Assembly: GCA_033764865.1 (NCBI GenBank)
Contig: JANRIM010000083.1
Coordinates: 1 to 64,000, forward strand
Source of the DNA: VFBF01 sp033764865
GTDB lineage: Bacteria > Pseudomonadota > Alphaproteobacteria > Caulobacterales > Aquidulcibacteraceae
Direction of reading: 5' to 3'
DNA length: 64,000 bases
In this document: positions 51,110 through 58,830 of the stretch, piece by piece
How positions within the stretch are numbered: the first letter of the stretch is position 1
How the letters are laid out: the number at the start of each line of letters is the position of its first letter
The notes under the pieces: generated by a model
The model's input: only the letters and a program-made list of their open reading frames with translations
Database searches by the model: none
Told to the model about the DNA's origin: nothing
Program-made: the position numbers and the translations under genes

Positions 51110-53320
51110 ATGCAACAAGTGGATCGACGGACGTTACTTGCCGGCGCGGGAGCTGCGGCGTTGAGCGCGTGCGCATCGACCCCGGCGGACGCCCCCGTAC
51201 TGCCGCAGGTCCCGACGGGAGGACCGCCGGTCGCGCGCGTGGCGCCGGTCTCGGAAACGCTGTGGGGCCGCGAGATCATCGATCCCTACCGCTGGATGGA
51301 GAACGACGCCGACCCCGAATTCGCGCCTTGGATGCGCGCGCAGGCGGCGTATGCGCGCCAGACGCTGGATGCGATGCCGGGACTGGCGGCCATGAAGGCG
51401 CGCGTGGCGCAGCTCTCCGGCGAGGTCGCGTTCATCGGCCCCACGCAACGCGCGGGTGCATCGATCTTCTACACCAAGCGCCCGGTCGGGGCCGACCAGT
51501 TCCGCCTTTACGTGCGCGACGCTTCAGGCGTCGAGCGGCTGCTGATCGATCCCGGCACGCTGGGCACGGCGGAAAAACACATCTCGCTCGACTGGTGGTT
51601 GGCGAGCCCATCCGGGACTCACGTCGTTTATGGCCTTTCGCCGTCCGGCTCCGAGAATTCCATCGTCCACATAATGGAGGTCGCGACCGGCGTTATCCTG
51701 CCCGAGCGCATGGACCGTGCGCAGTACGCGAGCCCCTCGTGGCTGCCGGACGGTACGGGGTTCTTCTACAACCGGCTCGCCGCCGGCGCCGCGCCGGACA
51801 CCGAGGCCTACTACAAGAACTCGGTCTGCTGGCTGCACCGGCTCAACACGCCCGAAAGCGCCGACGTGCGGATACTGTCGCCGGGCCAGTATGCCGATGT
51901 GGAGATCGAGGAGATCGCGTTTCCCGGCGTGTTCACGACGACCGGCTCAAGCTACGTCACGGCGGGGGTGTTCACCGGCGTGCAGAACGAAATCGCGCTC
52001 TACACCGCGAGGCTTGACGACCTGCTCGCCGGCCGGCCCGGGTGGAGGCGCGTCTGCACCCCGGCCGACAAGGTGGTGGGGTGGGCCCAGCGCGGCGACA
52101 GTCTCTACCTGCTGACCTACATGAACGCGCCGCGTTATCGCGTGATCAAGGTGCCGGCGCACGCGCCGAACCTGATGCGGGCCGAATTGATCGTGCCGCA
52201 GAGCGACCGCGTGATCGCAGGGATCTCTCCTGCGGCGGACGGCGTCTACGTGCGCGATCTCGACGGCGGCGTGGGCCGGGTGCGCCGCATCGCGCCGAAC
52301 GGGACAGTGAGCGAAGTCGCGCTGCCGTTCGAGGGCGCTGTCACCCTGCGCACCAGCGACGCGCATCCCGGCTGCGACATCCTCATGGAAAGCTGGGTCA
52401 AGCCGCCGACGCTCTTCACCTACACCCCCACCGGCGGACAGGTCGTCGATACCGGCATCCAGCCGCAGCCTGCGCTCGATGTATCGGCGTACGAGTCCGC
52501 CCGCGTGTTCGCTACGGCCGCCGACGGCGCCAAAATCCCGCTGTCCATCCTCTACAAGAAATCCATCGCCCGCGACGGCAGTGCGCCGGCGATCGTCAAC
52601 GCCTACGGCGCCTATGGCATCACGCAGGACCCTGTCTTCCTGCCGCGCACGATCGCGTTCCTGGAACAGGGCGGCGTGCTCGCGACCGCGCACGTGCGCG
52701 GGGGCGGAGAGTACGGACGGGCCTGGCATGACGGCGGGCGCCTGCTGACCAAGCCGAACACGTGGCGCGATCTTATCGCCTGCTGCGAGGAGCTGATCCG
52801 GCAGGGCTACACCCGCAAGGAAAAGCTCGCCATCCAGGGCGGCTCCGCGGGCGGGATCACGGTGGGGCGCGCGCTCACCGAACGGCCGGACCTGTTCGCC
52901 GTGGTGATCTCCAACGTCGGCGTCTCCAACACGCTGCGCGCAGAATTCTCACAGAACGGCCCCCCCAACATCCCGGAGTTCGGCTCCGTGACCACAGAAG
53001 ACGGCTTCAAGGGGCTCTACGCCATGGACTCAACCGTCCACGTCACGCCCGGGACCCGCTATCCCGCCGTGCTGCTCACCACCGGCATGACCGATCCCCG
53101 CGTCGAGCCCTGGCAGGCGGCCAAGATGACCGCCCACCTGCAGGCGGCGACTTCGAGCGACAATCCGGTGCTCCTGCGCATCGACTTCGACGCGGGGCAT
53201 GGCCTCGGCTCCACGCGCGCCCAGCGCGATGCGGAAGTGGCAGACACCTACGCCTTCGTGCTCTGGCGCGCGGGTCTCGCCGGCGCTGCGGGCGCTGCGC
53301 AGGCGCCCACCGCGCCCTGA
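51110..53320 (+). CDS. S9 family prolyl oligopeptidase, lipoprotein
   Basis: 736 residues from the ATG at 51110. The N-terminus MQQVDRRTLLAGAGAAALSAC combines a twin-arginine-like start with a lipobox Cys near residue 22, so it is probably a lipoprotein exported in folded form. Then a seven-bladed propeller (for example DGTGFFYNRLAAGA) and a C-terminal alpha/beta hydrolase domain follow, with the catalytic Ser in GGSAGG, Asp in GMTDPRV and His in DAGHG. It should cleave prolyl peptides in the envelope. It lies 20 bases after purB and is probably read with it, without a clear functional link. Confidence 0.92.
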   Translation: MQQVDRRTLLAGAGAAALSACASTPADAPVLPQVPTGGPPVARVAPVSETLWGREIIDPYRWMENDADPEFAPWMRAQAAYARQTLDAMPGLAAMKARVAQLSGEVAFIGPTQRAGASIFYTKRPVGADQFRLYVRDASGVERLLIDPGTLGTAEKHISLDWWLASPSGTHVVYGLSPSGSENSIVHIMEVATGVILPERMDRAQYASPSWLPDGTGFFYNRLAAGAAPDTEAYYKNSVCWLHRLNTPESADVRILSPGQYADVEIEEIAFPGVFTTTGSSYVTAGVFTGVQNEIALYTARLDDLLAGRPGWRRVCTPADKVVGWAQRGDSLYLLTYMNAPRYRVIKVPAHAPNLMRAELIVPQSDRVIAGISPAADGVYVRDLDGGVGRVRRIAPNGTVSEVALPFEGAVTLRTSDAHPGCDILMESWVKPPTLFTYTPTGGQVVDTGIQPQPALDVSAYESARVFATAADGAKIPLSILYKKSIARDGSAPAIVNAYGAYGITQDPVFLPRTIAFLEQGGVLATAHVRGGGEYGRAWHDGGRLLTKPNTWRDLIACCEELIRQGYTRKEKLAIQGGSAGGITVGRALTERPDLFAVVISNVGVSNTLRAEFSQNGPPNIPEFGSVTTEDGFKGLYAMDSTVHVTPGTRYPAVLLTTGMTDPRVEPWQAAKMTAHLQAATSSDNPVLLRIDFDAGHGLGSTRAQRDAEVADTYAFVLWRAGLAGAAGAAQAPTAP

Positions 53321-53470
53321 AGTGCGCTTGGTCGCACACGCTGGAGCGGCCGGAACGGAGACGTGCGAACGCGGTCCGGCGGAGGCGCCCGCCCGGAGCG
53401 CGCACGCACCTGTCCCCGCTGCGCAAGATTCCTTATCCGACAGCACCTTGGCCTGCCGTATACTGCGGGC

Positions 53471-53839
53471 ATGATTGTGCTGGTGCAGGTCCTCATCGCT
53501 GTGTTCAGCGCGCTCTTCGGGGCGCAATGCGCCCCCGTGCGCGTGCTGCGATCATGGGACCTGCGCATGCAGCGGGCGGTCGAACGCATGATCCAGCGCG
53601 GTCGCGCGGTGCTATACGACGGCGAGGACGAAGCGACGGTCACGAAGCGTCTCGACCGCATGGCCTGGATCGCGCGTGATCCCCTCAAGGCCGTGCGCCA
53701 TCTGTCGCGCCTGCATCGCCGCGTGTTGCCAAGCCCGCAGTTCAGCCAGGCCTGTCCGCCGGATTTCGCGCCGCCATGGCTCGCGATCGCGCCGCTCGAC
53801 GTCGGCGCCGACGCGCTGATCGCTGCGCCGGACAGCTAA
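53471..53839 (+). CDS. unrecognised small protein
   Basis: 122 residues. A hydrophobic N-terminus (MIVLVQVLIAVFSALFGAQC, near residues 1-20) is either a membrane anchor or signal peptide with a Cys after it. The rest is soluble and basic (LRSWDLRMQRAVERMIQRGRAVL, LDRMAWIARDPLKAVRHLSRLHRRVL), with a hydrophobic and Pro-rich end. I recognise no family. The gene is 150 bases after the S9 peptidase and convergent with DUF1476 (gap 127 bases). No strong ribosome site is seen, so the confidence is limited. Confidence 0.5.
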   Translation: MIVLVQVLIAVFSALFGAQCAPVRVLRSWDLRMQRAVERMIQRGRAVLYDGEDEATVTKRLDRMAWIARDPLKAVRHLSRLHRRVLPSPQFSQACPPDFAPPWLAIAPLDVGADALIAAPDS

Positions 53840-53966
53840 CCTTTGCCTGACCAGGGCGGTGGCCGGCCCCCGCCCTGGCCCAGGCGGCGGCGCGCGCACA
53901 ACCCAACGCTTTTTCGGGGCCAACGCTCTTTCGGGGAACGCTCTTCGGGGCGAACGCGCCCGCGCG

Positions 53967-54284
53967 TCAGCCCGCGATCTGCTTGCGCGCCTCGGCCAGG
54001 AGCTCTTCCATCTTGGCGCGGATGAGGTGGTCGGAGGGGGCGACGCCCTTGGCCACGAGGTCGGCCTTGATCTTGCGGAAGAGGTCCTCGGTCCCGGCCT
54101 CCTCCAGATCGGCCAGCACCACGCTCTTGGCGTAGGCCTCCGCCGGATCGCCGGACATGCCCATCAGGCCCGCGGCCCACAGGCCCGTAAGCTTGGCCCG
54201 CCGCGCCTGGGCGCGGAACTCGGCGTCCTGGTCCAGCTCGTACTTCTTCTCCTGGGCGCGCTTGCGGTCGTCGAACTCGCTCAT
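53967..54284 (-). CDS. DUF1476 protein, F1-ATPase zeta inhibitor
   Basis: 105 residues. The start MSEFDDRKRAQEKKYELDQDAEFRAQARR and the middle LWAAGLMGMSGDPAEAYAKSV are diagnostic of DUF1476, identified in Paracoccus and other alphaproteobacteria as the zeta subunit that inhibits ATP hydrolysis by the F1 motor, with its basic N-terminal segment inserted into the enzyme. The ending (IRAKMEELLAEARKQIAG) is normal. It is encoded opposite to purC with 280 bases between their starts, a conserved position in alphaproteobacterial genomes. It is far from any ATP synthase gene here. Confidence 0.93.
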   Translation of the reverse strand: MSEFDDRKRAQEKKYELDQDAEFRAQARRAKLTGLWAAGLMGMSGDPAEAYAKSVVLADLEEAGTEDLFRKIKADLVAKGVAPSDHLIRAKMEELLAEARKQIAG

Positions 54285-54564
54285 CGGGCATTCCTTCCAA
54301 CGGTGGCCTCCAGATAGAGAGGCCGCCCGCCCGGATCAATCGGACGGACCCCGGGGACGGAGGGGGCGACCGGACGCCCGGGGAGGCTCGCGAGGCCAGC
54401 GCCCCCCGAACCGGCCTTCGGCGGCGGCGCTGCGCCGTTGTGAGCCCGCCCCGATTCCTCTAGGGTCGCGGTCCGGGCGCAGCGCGGAGCCGCCGTCCCA
54501 CACTCAAGTCGCCGACAGCATACGCAAACATTTTCATGCCGGAGGCATGATGGAGGACGTAAAA

Positions 54565-55320
54565 ATGTCCCGCCGGAAGAAGATTTACGAAGGCAAGGCC
54601 AAGATTCTGTTCGAGGGACCGGAGCCCGGAACCGTCATCCAATACTTCAAGGATGATGCAACCGCCTTCAATGCGCAGAAAAAGGCGATCCTTGAGGGCA
54701 AGGGCGTGGTCAACAACCAGATCAGCGCCTTCATCATGCAGAACCTCAACGCCATCGGCGTGCCCACGCACTTCATCAAATACATGAACATGCGCGAGCA
54801 GCTCGTGCGCGAGGTGGAGATCATTCCGCTGGAAGTGGTGTGCCGCAACGTGGCGGCTGGCTCGCTGTCGACGCGGCTCGGGCTGGAGGAAGGCACGCCG
54901 CTCCCGCGCTCGATCATCGAGTTCTACTACAAGAACGATGCGCTCCAGGACCCGATGGTCGCCGAGGAGCACATCACCGCGTTCAACTGGGCCTCCACCC
55001 AGGAGATCGACGACATCATGGCGCTGACGCTGCGCGTGAACGACTACCTGTTCGGGATGTTCGCCGCCGTCGGCATCAAGCTGATCGACTTCAAGATCGA
55101 GTTCGGCCGGCTCTACGAGGGCGACATGGTGCGCACCGTCATCGCCGACGAGATCAGCCCGGACAGCTGCCGCCTTTGGGACGTGCAGACGAACGAGAAG
55201 ATGGACAAGGACCGCTTCCGTCGCGATCTCGGCAACGTCACCGAAGCGTACGTGGAGGTGGCGCGCCGTCTCGGCATCCTGCCAAAGGTCGCCGGCGCGG
55301 GCGGCGAGAGCGTGCACTGA
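54565..55320 (+). CDS. purC: phosphoribosylaminoimidazole-succinocarboxamide synthase
   Basis: 251 residues from the ATG at 54565 (MSRRKKIYEGKAKIL), which has GGAGG eight bases before it; ATGs at 54547 and 54550 would add five or six residues and sit too close to another AGG site. The family marks are IYEGKAKILFEGPEP, LEVVCRNVAAGSLSTRLG, RSIIEFYYKND, and IGIKLIDFKIEFGRLYEGD. It joins CAIR to aspartate. purS follows after nine bases. The N-terminal RRKK is typical of alphaproteobacteria. Confidence 0.96.
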   Translation: MSRRKKIYEGKAKILFEGPEPGTVIQYFKDDATAFNAQKKAILEGKGVVNNQISAFIMQNLNAIGVPTHFIKYMNMREQLVREVEIIPLEVVCRNVAAGSLSTRLGLEEGTPLPRSIIEFYYKNDALQDPMVAEEHITAFNWASTQEIDDIMALTLRVNDYLFGMFAAVGIKLIDFKIEFGRLYEGDMVRTVIADEISPDSCRLWDVQTNEKMDKDRFRRDLGNVTEAYVEVARRLGILPKVAGAGGESVH

Positions 55321-55329
55321 GGGCCCATG

Positions 55330-55572
55330 ATGAAGGCGATTGTGACCGTGGGCCTGAAGCCCGGCGTGCTTGATGTCCAGGGCAAGGCGGTGGCCAGCGC
55401 GCTGAAGGGCCTTGGATTCGATGCCGTGGCGGACGCCCGCGTCGGCAAGGTGATCGAACTCGAACTCTCCAGCGACGACCGTGAGCGGGCCGTCGTGGAA
55501 GTGCGGGCCATGTGCGAGAAGTTGCTGGCCAACACCGTGATCGAGAGCTACCGGATCGATATCGACGCCTGA
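55330..55572 (+). CDS. purS: phosphoribosylformylglycinamidine synthase subunit PurS
   Basis: 80 residues. The ATG at 55330 (MKAIVTVGLKPGVLDVQGKAV) is preferred over 55327 as it has better spacing from GAGGG. PurS joins PurQ and PurL to make the multi-subunit FGAM synthase. The body VIELELSSDDRERAVVEVRAMCEKLLAN and the C-terminal VIESYRIDID are normal. It is followed not by purQ directly but by about 370 bases holding two small minus-strand ORFs. Confidence 0.93.
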   Translation: MKAIVTVGLKPGVLDVQGKAVASALKGLGFDAVADARVGKVIELELSSDDRERAVVEVRAMCEKLLANTVIESYRIDIDA

Positions 55573-55581
55573 GCGGGCGCG

Positions 55582-55791
55582 TCAGTCGCCGCCACCGCCG
55601 CCGTCCCCGCCGCCGTCGCCATCGCCGCTGGCGTCGTCGTTGTCCTTGCGGCCGCCGGAGTCCGCGACGACTGCGCCGCCATCCCCCTTGCGCCCGCCGC
55701 GTCTGCCCGCGCCACGGGGCAGGAACGCAAGCCCCACAAGCACCAGCGCCCCGCCGAGCAGCGCCATGGCCAGTTCCGGCGCCAACGCCAT
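55582..55791 (-). CDS. small membrane protein with Gly/Asp tail
   Basis: 69 residues from the ATG at 55791, with GGGGG about seven bases before it. A single membrane segment (LAPELAMALLGGALVLVGLAFL, near 3-24) is followed by a basic turn and a tail of Gly, Asp and Lys (RKDNDDASGDGDGG). It lies on the minus strand between purS and purQ, ten bases after the purS stop. I recognise no family. The Gly/Asp tail is low complexity, so caution about its reality is due. Confidence 0.45.
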   Translation of the reverse strand: MALAPELAMALLGGALVLVGLAFLPRGAGRRGGRKGDGGAVVADSGGRKDNDDASGDGDGGGDGGGGGD

Positions 55792-55795
55792 GGCG

Positions 55796-55885
55796 TCACC
55801 CCCGCGGTTCAAGCCGGTCGAACAGCCAGATCAGGCCGCCCGTGAGCGCGACGCCCGCAAGGACCACGACGACAAGGACAGTCAC
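55796..55885 (-). CDS. 29-residue membrane peptide between purS and purQ
   Basis: From a GTG at 55885 the peptide runs MTVLVVVVLAGVALTGGL then IWLFDRLEPRG, one hydrophobic helix with a charged end. GGGAGG lies nine bases before the start. It ends just before the start of the 69-residue ORF on the same strand, so the two could be a bicistronic pair. It is too short for routine prediction and rests on layout alone. Confidence 0.35.
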   Translation of the reverse strand: MTVLVVVVLAGVALTGGLIWLFDRLEPRG

Positions 55886-55945
55886 GGCGTCCGACCTCCC
55901 GAAGCGGCGCTTGGACAAGCGCCCGACGCGCCTTAATAGACCTGC

Positions 55946-56611
55946 ATGAAATCCGCCGTCATCGTCTTTCCGGGCTCGAACTGCGACCGCGACTGCGTCA
56001 CCGCCATGGCGCGGGTCACGGGCGTCCAGTCCGCGTTGGTCTGGCACACGGAAACGGCGTTGCCGGACCGGCTCGACCTCGTGATCCTCCCGGGCGGGTT
56101 CGCCCACGGGGACTACCTCCGCTCCGGCGCCATGGCGGCGCGGAGCCCGATCATGGAGGCCGTCCGTCGCCACGCCGACGAAGGACGCCTGGTCGCGGGC
56201 ATCTGCAACGGCTTCCAGGTGCTCACGGAGTGCGGGCTTCTGCCCGGCGCGCTGATGCGCAACGTGACCATGCGCTACGTCTGCAAGGATACGCCGCTCG
56301 CCATCGCCAACCCCGATACAGCCTTCACCCGCGCCTACGGCGACGCCCGCGAGACGGTGATGCCGGTCGGCAACGGCGACGGACGGTACTTCGCCGACGA
56401 GGAAACCCTCCGCCGGCTCGAGCAGGAGGGCCGTGTGGCGTTCCGCTACCTCGACAACCCCAACGGCTCCGCCAACGACATCGCCGGCATCGTCAACGAC
56501 CGCGGCAACGTGCTCGGGCTCATGCCCCATCCCGATCGCTGCGCCGACCCGGCGCTTGGGCGGACAGGGGGCTGGGGGTTCTTCCAGAGCCTCCACGAGG
56601 CGGCAGCCTGA
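55946..56611 (+). CDS. purQ: phosphoribosylformylglycinamidine synthase subunit PurQ
   Basis: 221 residues. The glutaminase subunit that feeds ammonia to PurL. The start AVIVFPGSNCDRDC, the nucleophile GICNGFQVLTECGLLPGAL, and the His site LMPHPDR can be read. In most PurQ proteins the last motif is HPER, with the Glu acting in the catalytic triad; here it is Asp (HPDR). The rest is normal and there is no frame damage. The companion purL, usually the next gene, is absent; an acidic protein gene and a minus-strand gene follow instead. Confidence 0.94.
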   Translation: MKSAVIVFPGSNCDRDCVTAMARVTGVQSALVWHTETALPDRLDLVILPGGFAHGDYLRSGAMAARSPIMEAVRRHADEGRLVAGICNGFQVLTECGLLPGALMRNVTMRYVCKDTPLAIANPDTAFTRAYGDARETVMPVGNGDGRYFADEETLRRLEQEGRVAFRYLDNPNGSANDIAGIVNDRGNVLGLMPHPDRCADPALGRTGGWGFFQSLHEAAA

Positions 56612-56673
56612 CTTGACCTTGCCACGCCGTGTCGATTGACCATCACCAACGACACCGATGAGAGGACGCGCCC

Positions 56674-57048
56674 ATGAGCTTCGACGACGAAGTCGATAGC
56701 GCCCGCAAACGTCTGGAGGCGGCGCTGTCCGCCGAGGATGACGACCCCTTTGACGATCTGGCCGCGCTCCAGGCGCTGTTGCCGTTGCTGGAAGCCAAGA
56801 TCAAGAGCCGCCGCCTGTCCTTCCAGCTGGGCGACGACGACGACGAGACGTCCATCGAGATCGTCCACAACGCCACCGACGAGGCGCTGGGCTTCATCAT
56901 CGCGCAGGACGGCGAGTACATCTTCGAGTCCAACCTCGAGGACTACTTCGAGGACTTCGTGGACGAGAGCGCCGACAGCTTCACGCTGCGCCTGTACGAG
57001 ACGCTGCGCGCGGATCTTCCGAAATACGAAGTGGAGAACAAGCGGTAG
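56674..57048 (+). CDS. acidic protein of unknown function
   Basis: 124 residues with a strong negative charge (DDDPFDDLAA, GDDDDETSIEI, ESNLEDYFEDFVDES). A mostly helical start is followed by what looks like an alpha-beta fold (FIIAQDGEYIFESN, FTLRLYETLRADLPKYEVENKR). I recognise no family. It has a GAGAGGA ribosome site before the ATG and follows purQ by 62 bases on the same strand. It may bind a basic partner; the basic H1-like protein is encoded directly opposite, with its stop nine bases away, but no link is shown. Confidence 0.62.
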   Translation: MSFDDEVDSARKRLEAALSAEDDDPFDDLAALQALLPLLEAKIKSRRLSFQLGDDDDETSIEIVHNATDEALGFIIAQDGEYIFESNLEDYFEDFVDESADSFTLRLYETLRADLPKYEVENKR

Positions 57049-57056
57049 CCGGACGC

Positions 57057-57989
57057 CTACTTCGCCGATTTGCCGCCCTTGACCGCCTTCTTGGCCGCCG
57101 AGCCCTTCGCGGGCTGGGCCTTCTTGGGCGGGGATTTCCGGGCCACGGCCGCCGGCGGGCTCTGCACCTTCGCGGCGCGCGCCGGCGTGGCGGTCTTCGC
57201 CGCCACCTTGACGGGCGCGGACTTCTGGGCGGCCTTCGGAGCCGCAGCCTTCGCCGCCGTCTTGACCGGGGCTTTGGCGGCTTTCGCCGCGGGCGCTGCC
57301 TTGGCGACAGTCGAGGCCTTCCCAACGGGCGCCGCCTTGACGGGCGCAGGCTTCCCCGCAGGCGCGGCCTTCGCGACAACCGGCTTCGCCGGCGCCTTCG
57401 GCGCAGGAGACTTGCTCCCGGCCGGCTTGCCCGCCGGCGCCTTGCCGGCCGGCGCCTTGGCCTCGGCGGCTTTTACGGGAGCTTTCGCCGCGGGCGCGGC
57501 TTTGGCCGCGGGGCGTTCAGGCGCGGGCGCGGCGGCCTTGGGCGCCGCAGCGGGCTTCGCGACCGGCGCCGGGGCCTTCGCCGAGACAGGCTTGGAAGCG
57601 ACCTCCAGCACGGGTTTGGACGCAGGTTTTGCGGGCGTGGGCTTTGCGGGCGAGGCAGGCGCGACGGTCGGCGCGGACTGCGCGGCGGCGTCCACCTTGG
57701 CCTGCGCCTTCGCCGCCTTGGCGACGGCCTTGGCTTCCTTGGCGGCGGCGGCGACCTTGACCGCTTCCGCCTCCTTCTTGGCGGTCGCGCGGACCTGCGC
57801 CGGCGTCGGCGGAGCGGGCGGGGGCTCCGGCGGCGTCCGCTGGGCGATTTCGGCCAGGATCAGGGGCAGGAGTTCGTTGGCGGAGTTGCGCTGATGGGCG
57901 CTGTCACTCGTCAGGAGCCGTTCGGCGTTGGCGCGCAACGTCGCGAGATCCGCATCGCTCAGGGTCGGAATCTTGTCGGCAACGGACAT
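57057..57989 (-). CDS. histone H1-like Ala/Lys/Pro-rich protein
   Basis: 310 residues. The first ~55 residues form a helical domain (IPTLSDADLATLRANAERLL, NELLPLILAEIAQR). The remaining 240 are almost only Ala, Lys, Pro, Val and Gly, in repeats such as KAPVKAA, AGKPA and KAAPA, ending KKAVKGGKSAK. This resembles eukaryotic histone H1 tails and bacterial AlgP- or HctB-like proteins, so a DNA- or RNA-binding nucleoid role is inferred. It is the third gene after csp and infA on one transcript (gap 11 bases). GAGG precedes the ATG. Confidence 0.7.
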   Translation of the reverse strand: MSVADKIPTLSDADLATLRANAERLLTSDSAHQRNSANELLPLILAEIAQRTPPEPPPAPPTPAQVRATAKKEAEAVKVAAAAKEAKAVAKAAKAQAKVDAAAQSAPTVAPASPAKPTPAKPASKPVLEVASKPVSAKAPAPVAKPAAAPKAAAPAPERPAAKAAPAAKAPVKAAEAKAPAGKAPAGKPAGSKSPAPKAPAKPVVAKAAPAGKPAPVKAAPVGKASTVAKAAPAAKAAKAPVKTAAKAAAPKAAQKSAPVKVAAKTATPARAAKVQSPPAAVARKSPPKKAQPAKGSAAKKAVKGGKSAK

Positions 57990-58000
57990 GTCTCGCCTCT

Positions 58001-58276
58001 TTAACGGCGGCGGACTGGCCTGCGGCCTCCGCCGCCACCGCCACCCGGCGCTCCTTCAGTCTTGTGCCGGAATACCACGCGACCCTTGTCAGCGTCGTAC
58101 GGCGACATCTCGATCGTCACGCGATCGCCGGCGAGCGTGCGGATTTTATTCCGTTTCATCCGCCCGCCGGTGTACGCGAGAACTTCGTGGCCGCCCTCAA
58201 GCGTGACCCGGAACCGGCCTTCCGGCAGGACTTCCGTCACCACGCCCTCGAACTCCATAAGTTCTTCTTTGGCCAT
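58001..58276 (-). CDS. infA: translation initiation factor IF-1 with Gly-rich basic tail
   Basis: 91 residues. The S1-type OB fold is clear: MAKEELMEFEGVVTEVLPEG, FRVTLEGGHEVLAYTGGRM, NKIRTLAGDRVTIEMSPYD. Standard IF-1 ends near residue 72; this has an extra tail GAPGGGGGGGRRPVRRR. It resembles the second, extended IF-1-like copies of some alphaproteobacteria rather than the usual one, so the genome may also have a standard infA. It begins four bases after csp and is followed by the H1-like gene. Confidence 0.9.
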   Translation of the reverse strand: MAKEELMEFEGVVTEVLPEGRFRVTLEGGHEVLAYTGGRMKRNKIRTLAGDRVTIEMSPYDADKGRVVFRHKTEGAPGGGGGGGRRPVRRR

Positions 58277-58280
58277 GAGG

Positions 58281-58490
58281 TTACACAGGCTTCAGGTTGA
58301 CGGCAGCCGGTTTCCCCTTGCGCGGGTCCGTCTGCACTTCGAAACTCACCGCCTGGCCATCCCGGAGGCCCGTGAGGCCCGAACGTTCCACCGCGCTGAT
58401 GTGAACGAATACGTCCTGACCGCCGCCGTCCGGCGCAATGAAGCCAAAGCCCTTGTCGGGGTTGAACCATTTCACGATGCCAGTGGCCAT
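58281..58490 (-). CDS. cold-shock protein of the CspA family
   Basis: 69 residues. The nucleic-acid binding strands KGFGFIAPDGGG and DVFVHISAVER carry the RNP1 and RNP2 motifs of CspA, and the start MATGIVKWFN is typical. It binds single-stranded RNA or DNA and acts as an RNA chaperone. The mRNA leader is about 145 bases if the promoter at 58641-58668 is used, in line with long leaders of cold-induced csp genes; a CGCGCC/GGCGCG hairpin lies in it. infA follows after four bases, so Csp and IF-1 are made together. Confidence 0.95.
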   Translation of the reverse strand: MATGIVKWFNPDKGFGFIAPDGGGQDVFVHISAVERSGLTGLRDGQAVSFEVQTDPRKGKPAAVNLKPV

Positions 58491-58830
58491 CGTCTCTTCC
58501 TTCCGAAAAATCGCCGGATGGCCGCGAGAGGCCCTATTGCCTTCGCGCGCCAAAGGGCGCGGGAACTTTGGCGGGCAACGAAGCGGCTGGCGCATAGGGC
58601 GCGCTAACAAGTGTCGAGTCGACCGAAGTACCGGGCGCAAGACATAATCCCGGGGCCCGCCAAGTCAAGATTTCCCCCCGTTCACCAAGGTCATTCCGCC
58701 CTCTGCGGCGCAGCGCGCGCCCGGGACGACGCGCCAGCGGCTCCCGCCGGGCAGACCTTCACGGGCCGCTCCGCCCCCCCTAGTGTCGGGCCATGGCGTC
58801 TCCACCCGCGCGGAACCCGCAGGCTGTTCC
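58491..58830. other. csp leader, promoter and gap before cysC
   Basis: This 340-base gap between divergent csp and cysC holds the csp leader (58491 to about 58634) with a CGCGCC/GGCGCG hairpin, the promoter at 58641-58668, and a GC-rich stretch up to the cysC start in which I see no coding or RNA feature. Confidence 0.6.
58641..58668 (-). promoter_or_regulatory. promoter of the csp-infA-H1-like operon
   Basis: On the minus strand TTGACT (58668-58663) and TATGTC (58646-58641) are 16 bases apart, a good sigma-70 type match, giving a leader of about 145 bases. Confidence 0.6.

Noticed and set aside
57057..57989. Low-complexity Ala/Lys/Pro coding region as a non-coding repeat array
   Set aside because: The frame is continuous over 310 codons, has a conserved-looking N-terminal domain and a ribosome site, and the repeats are protein-level rather than exact DNA repeats.
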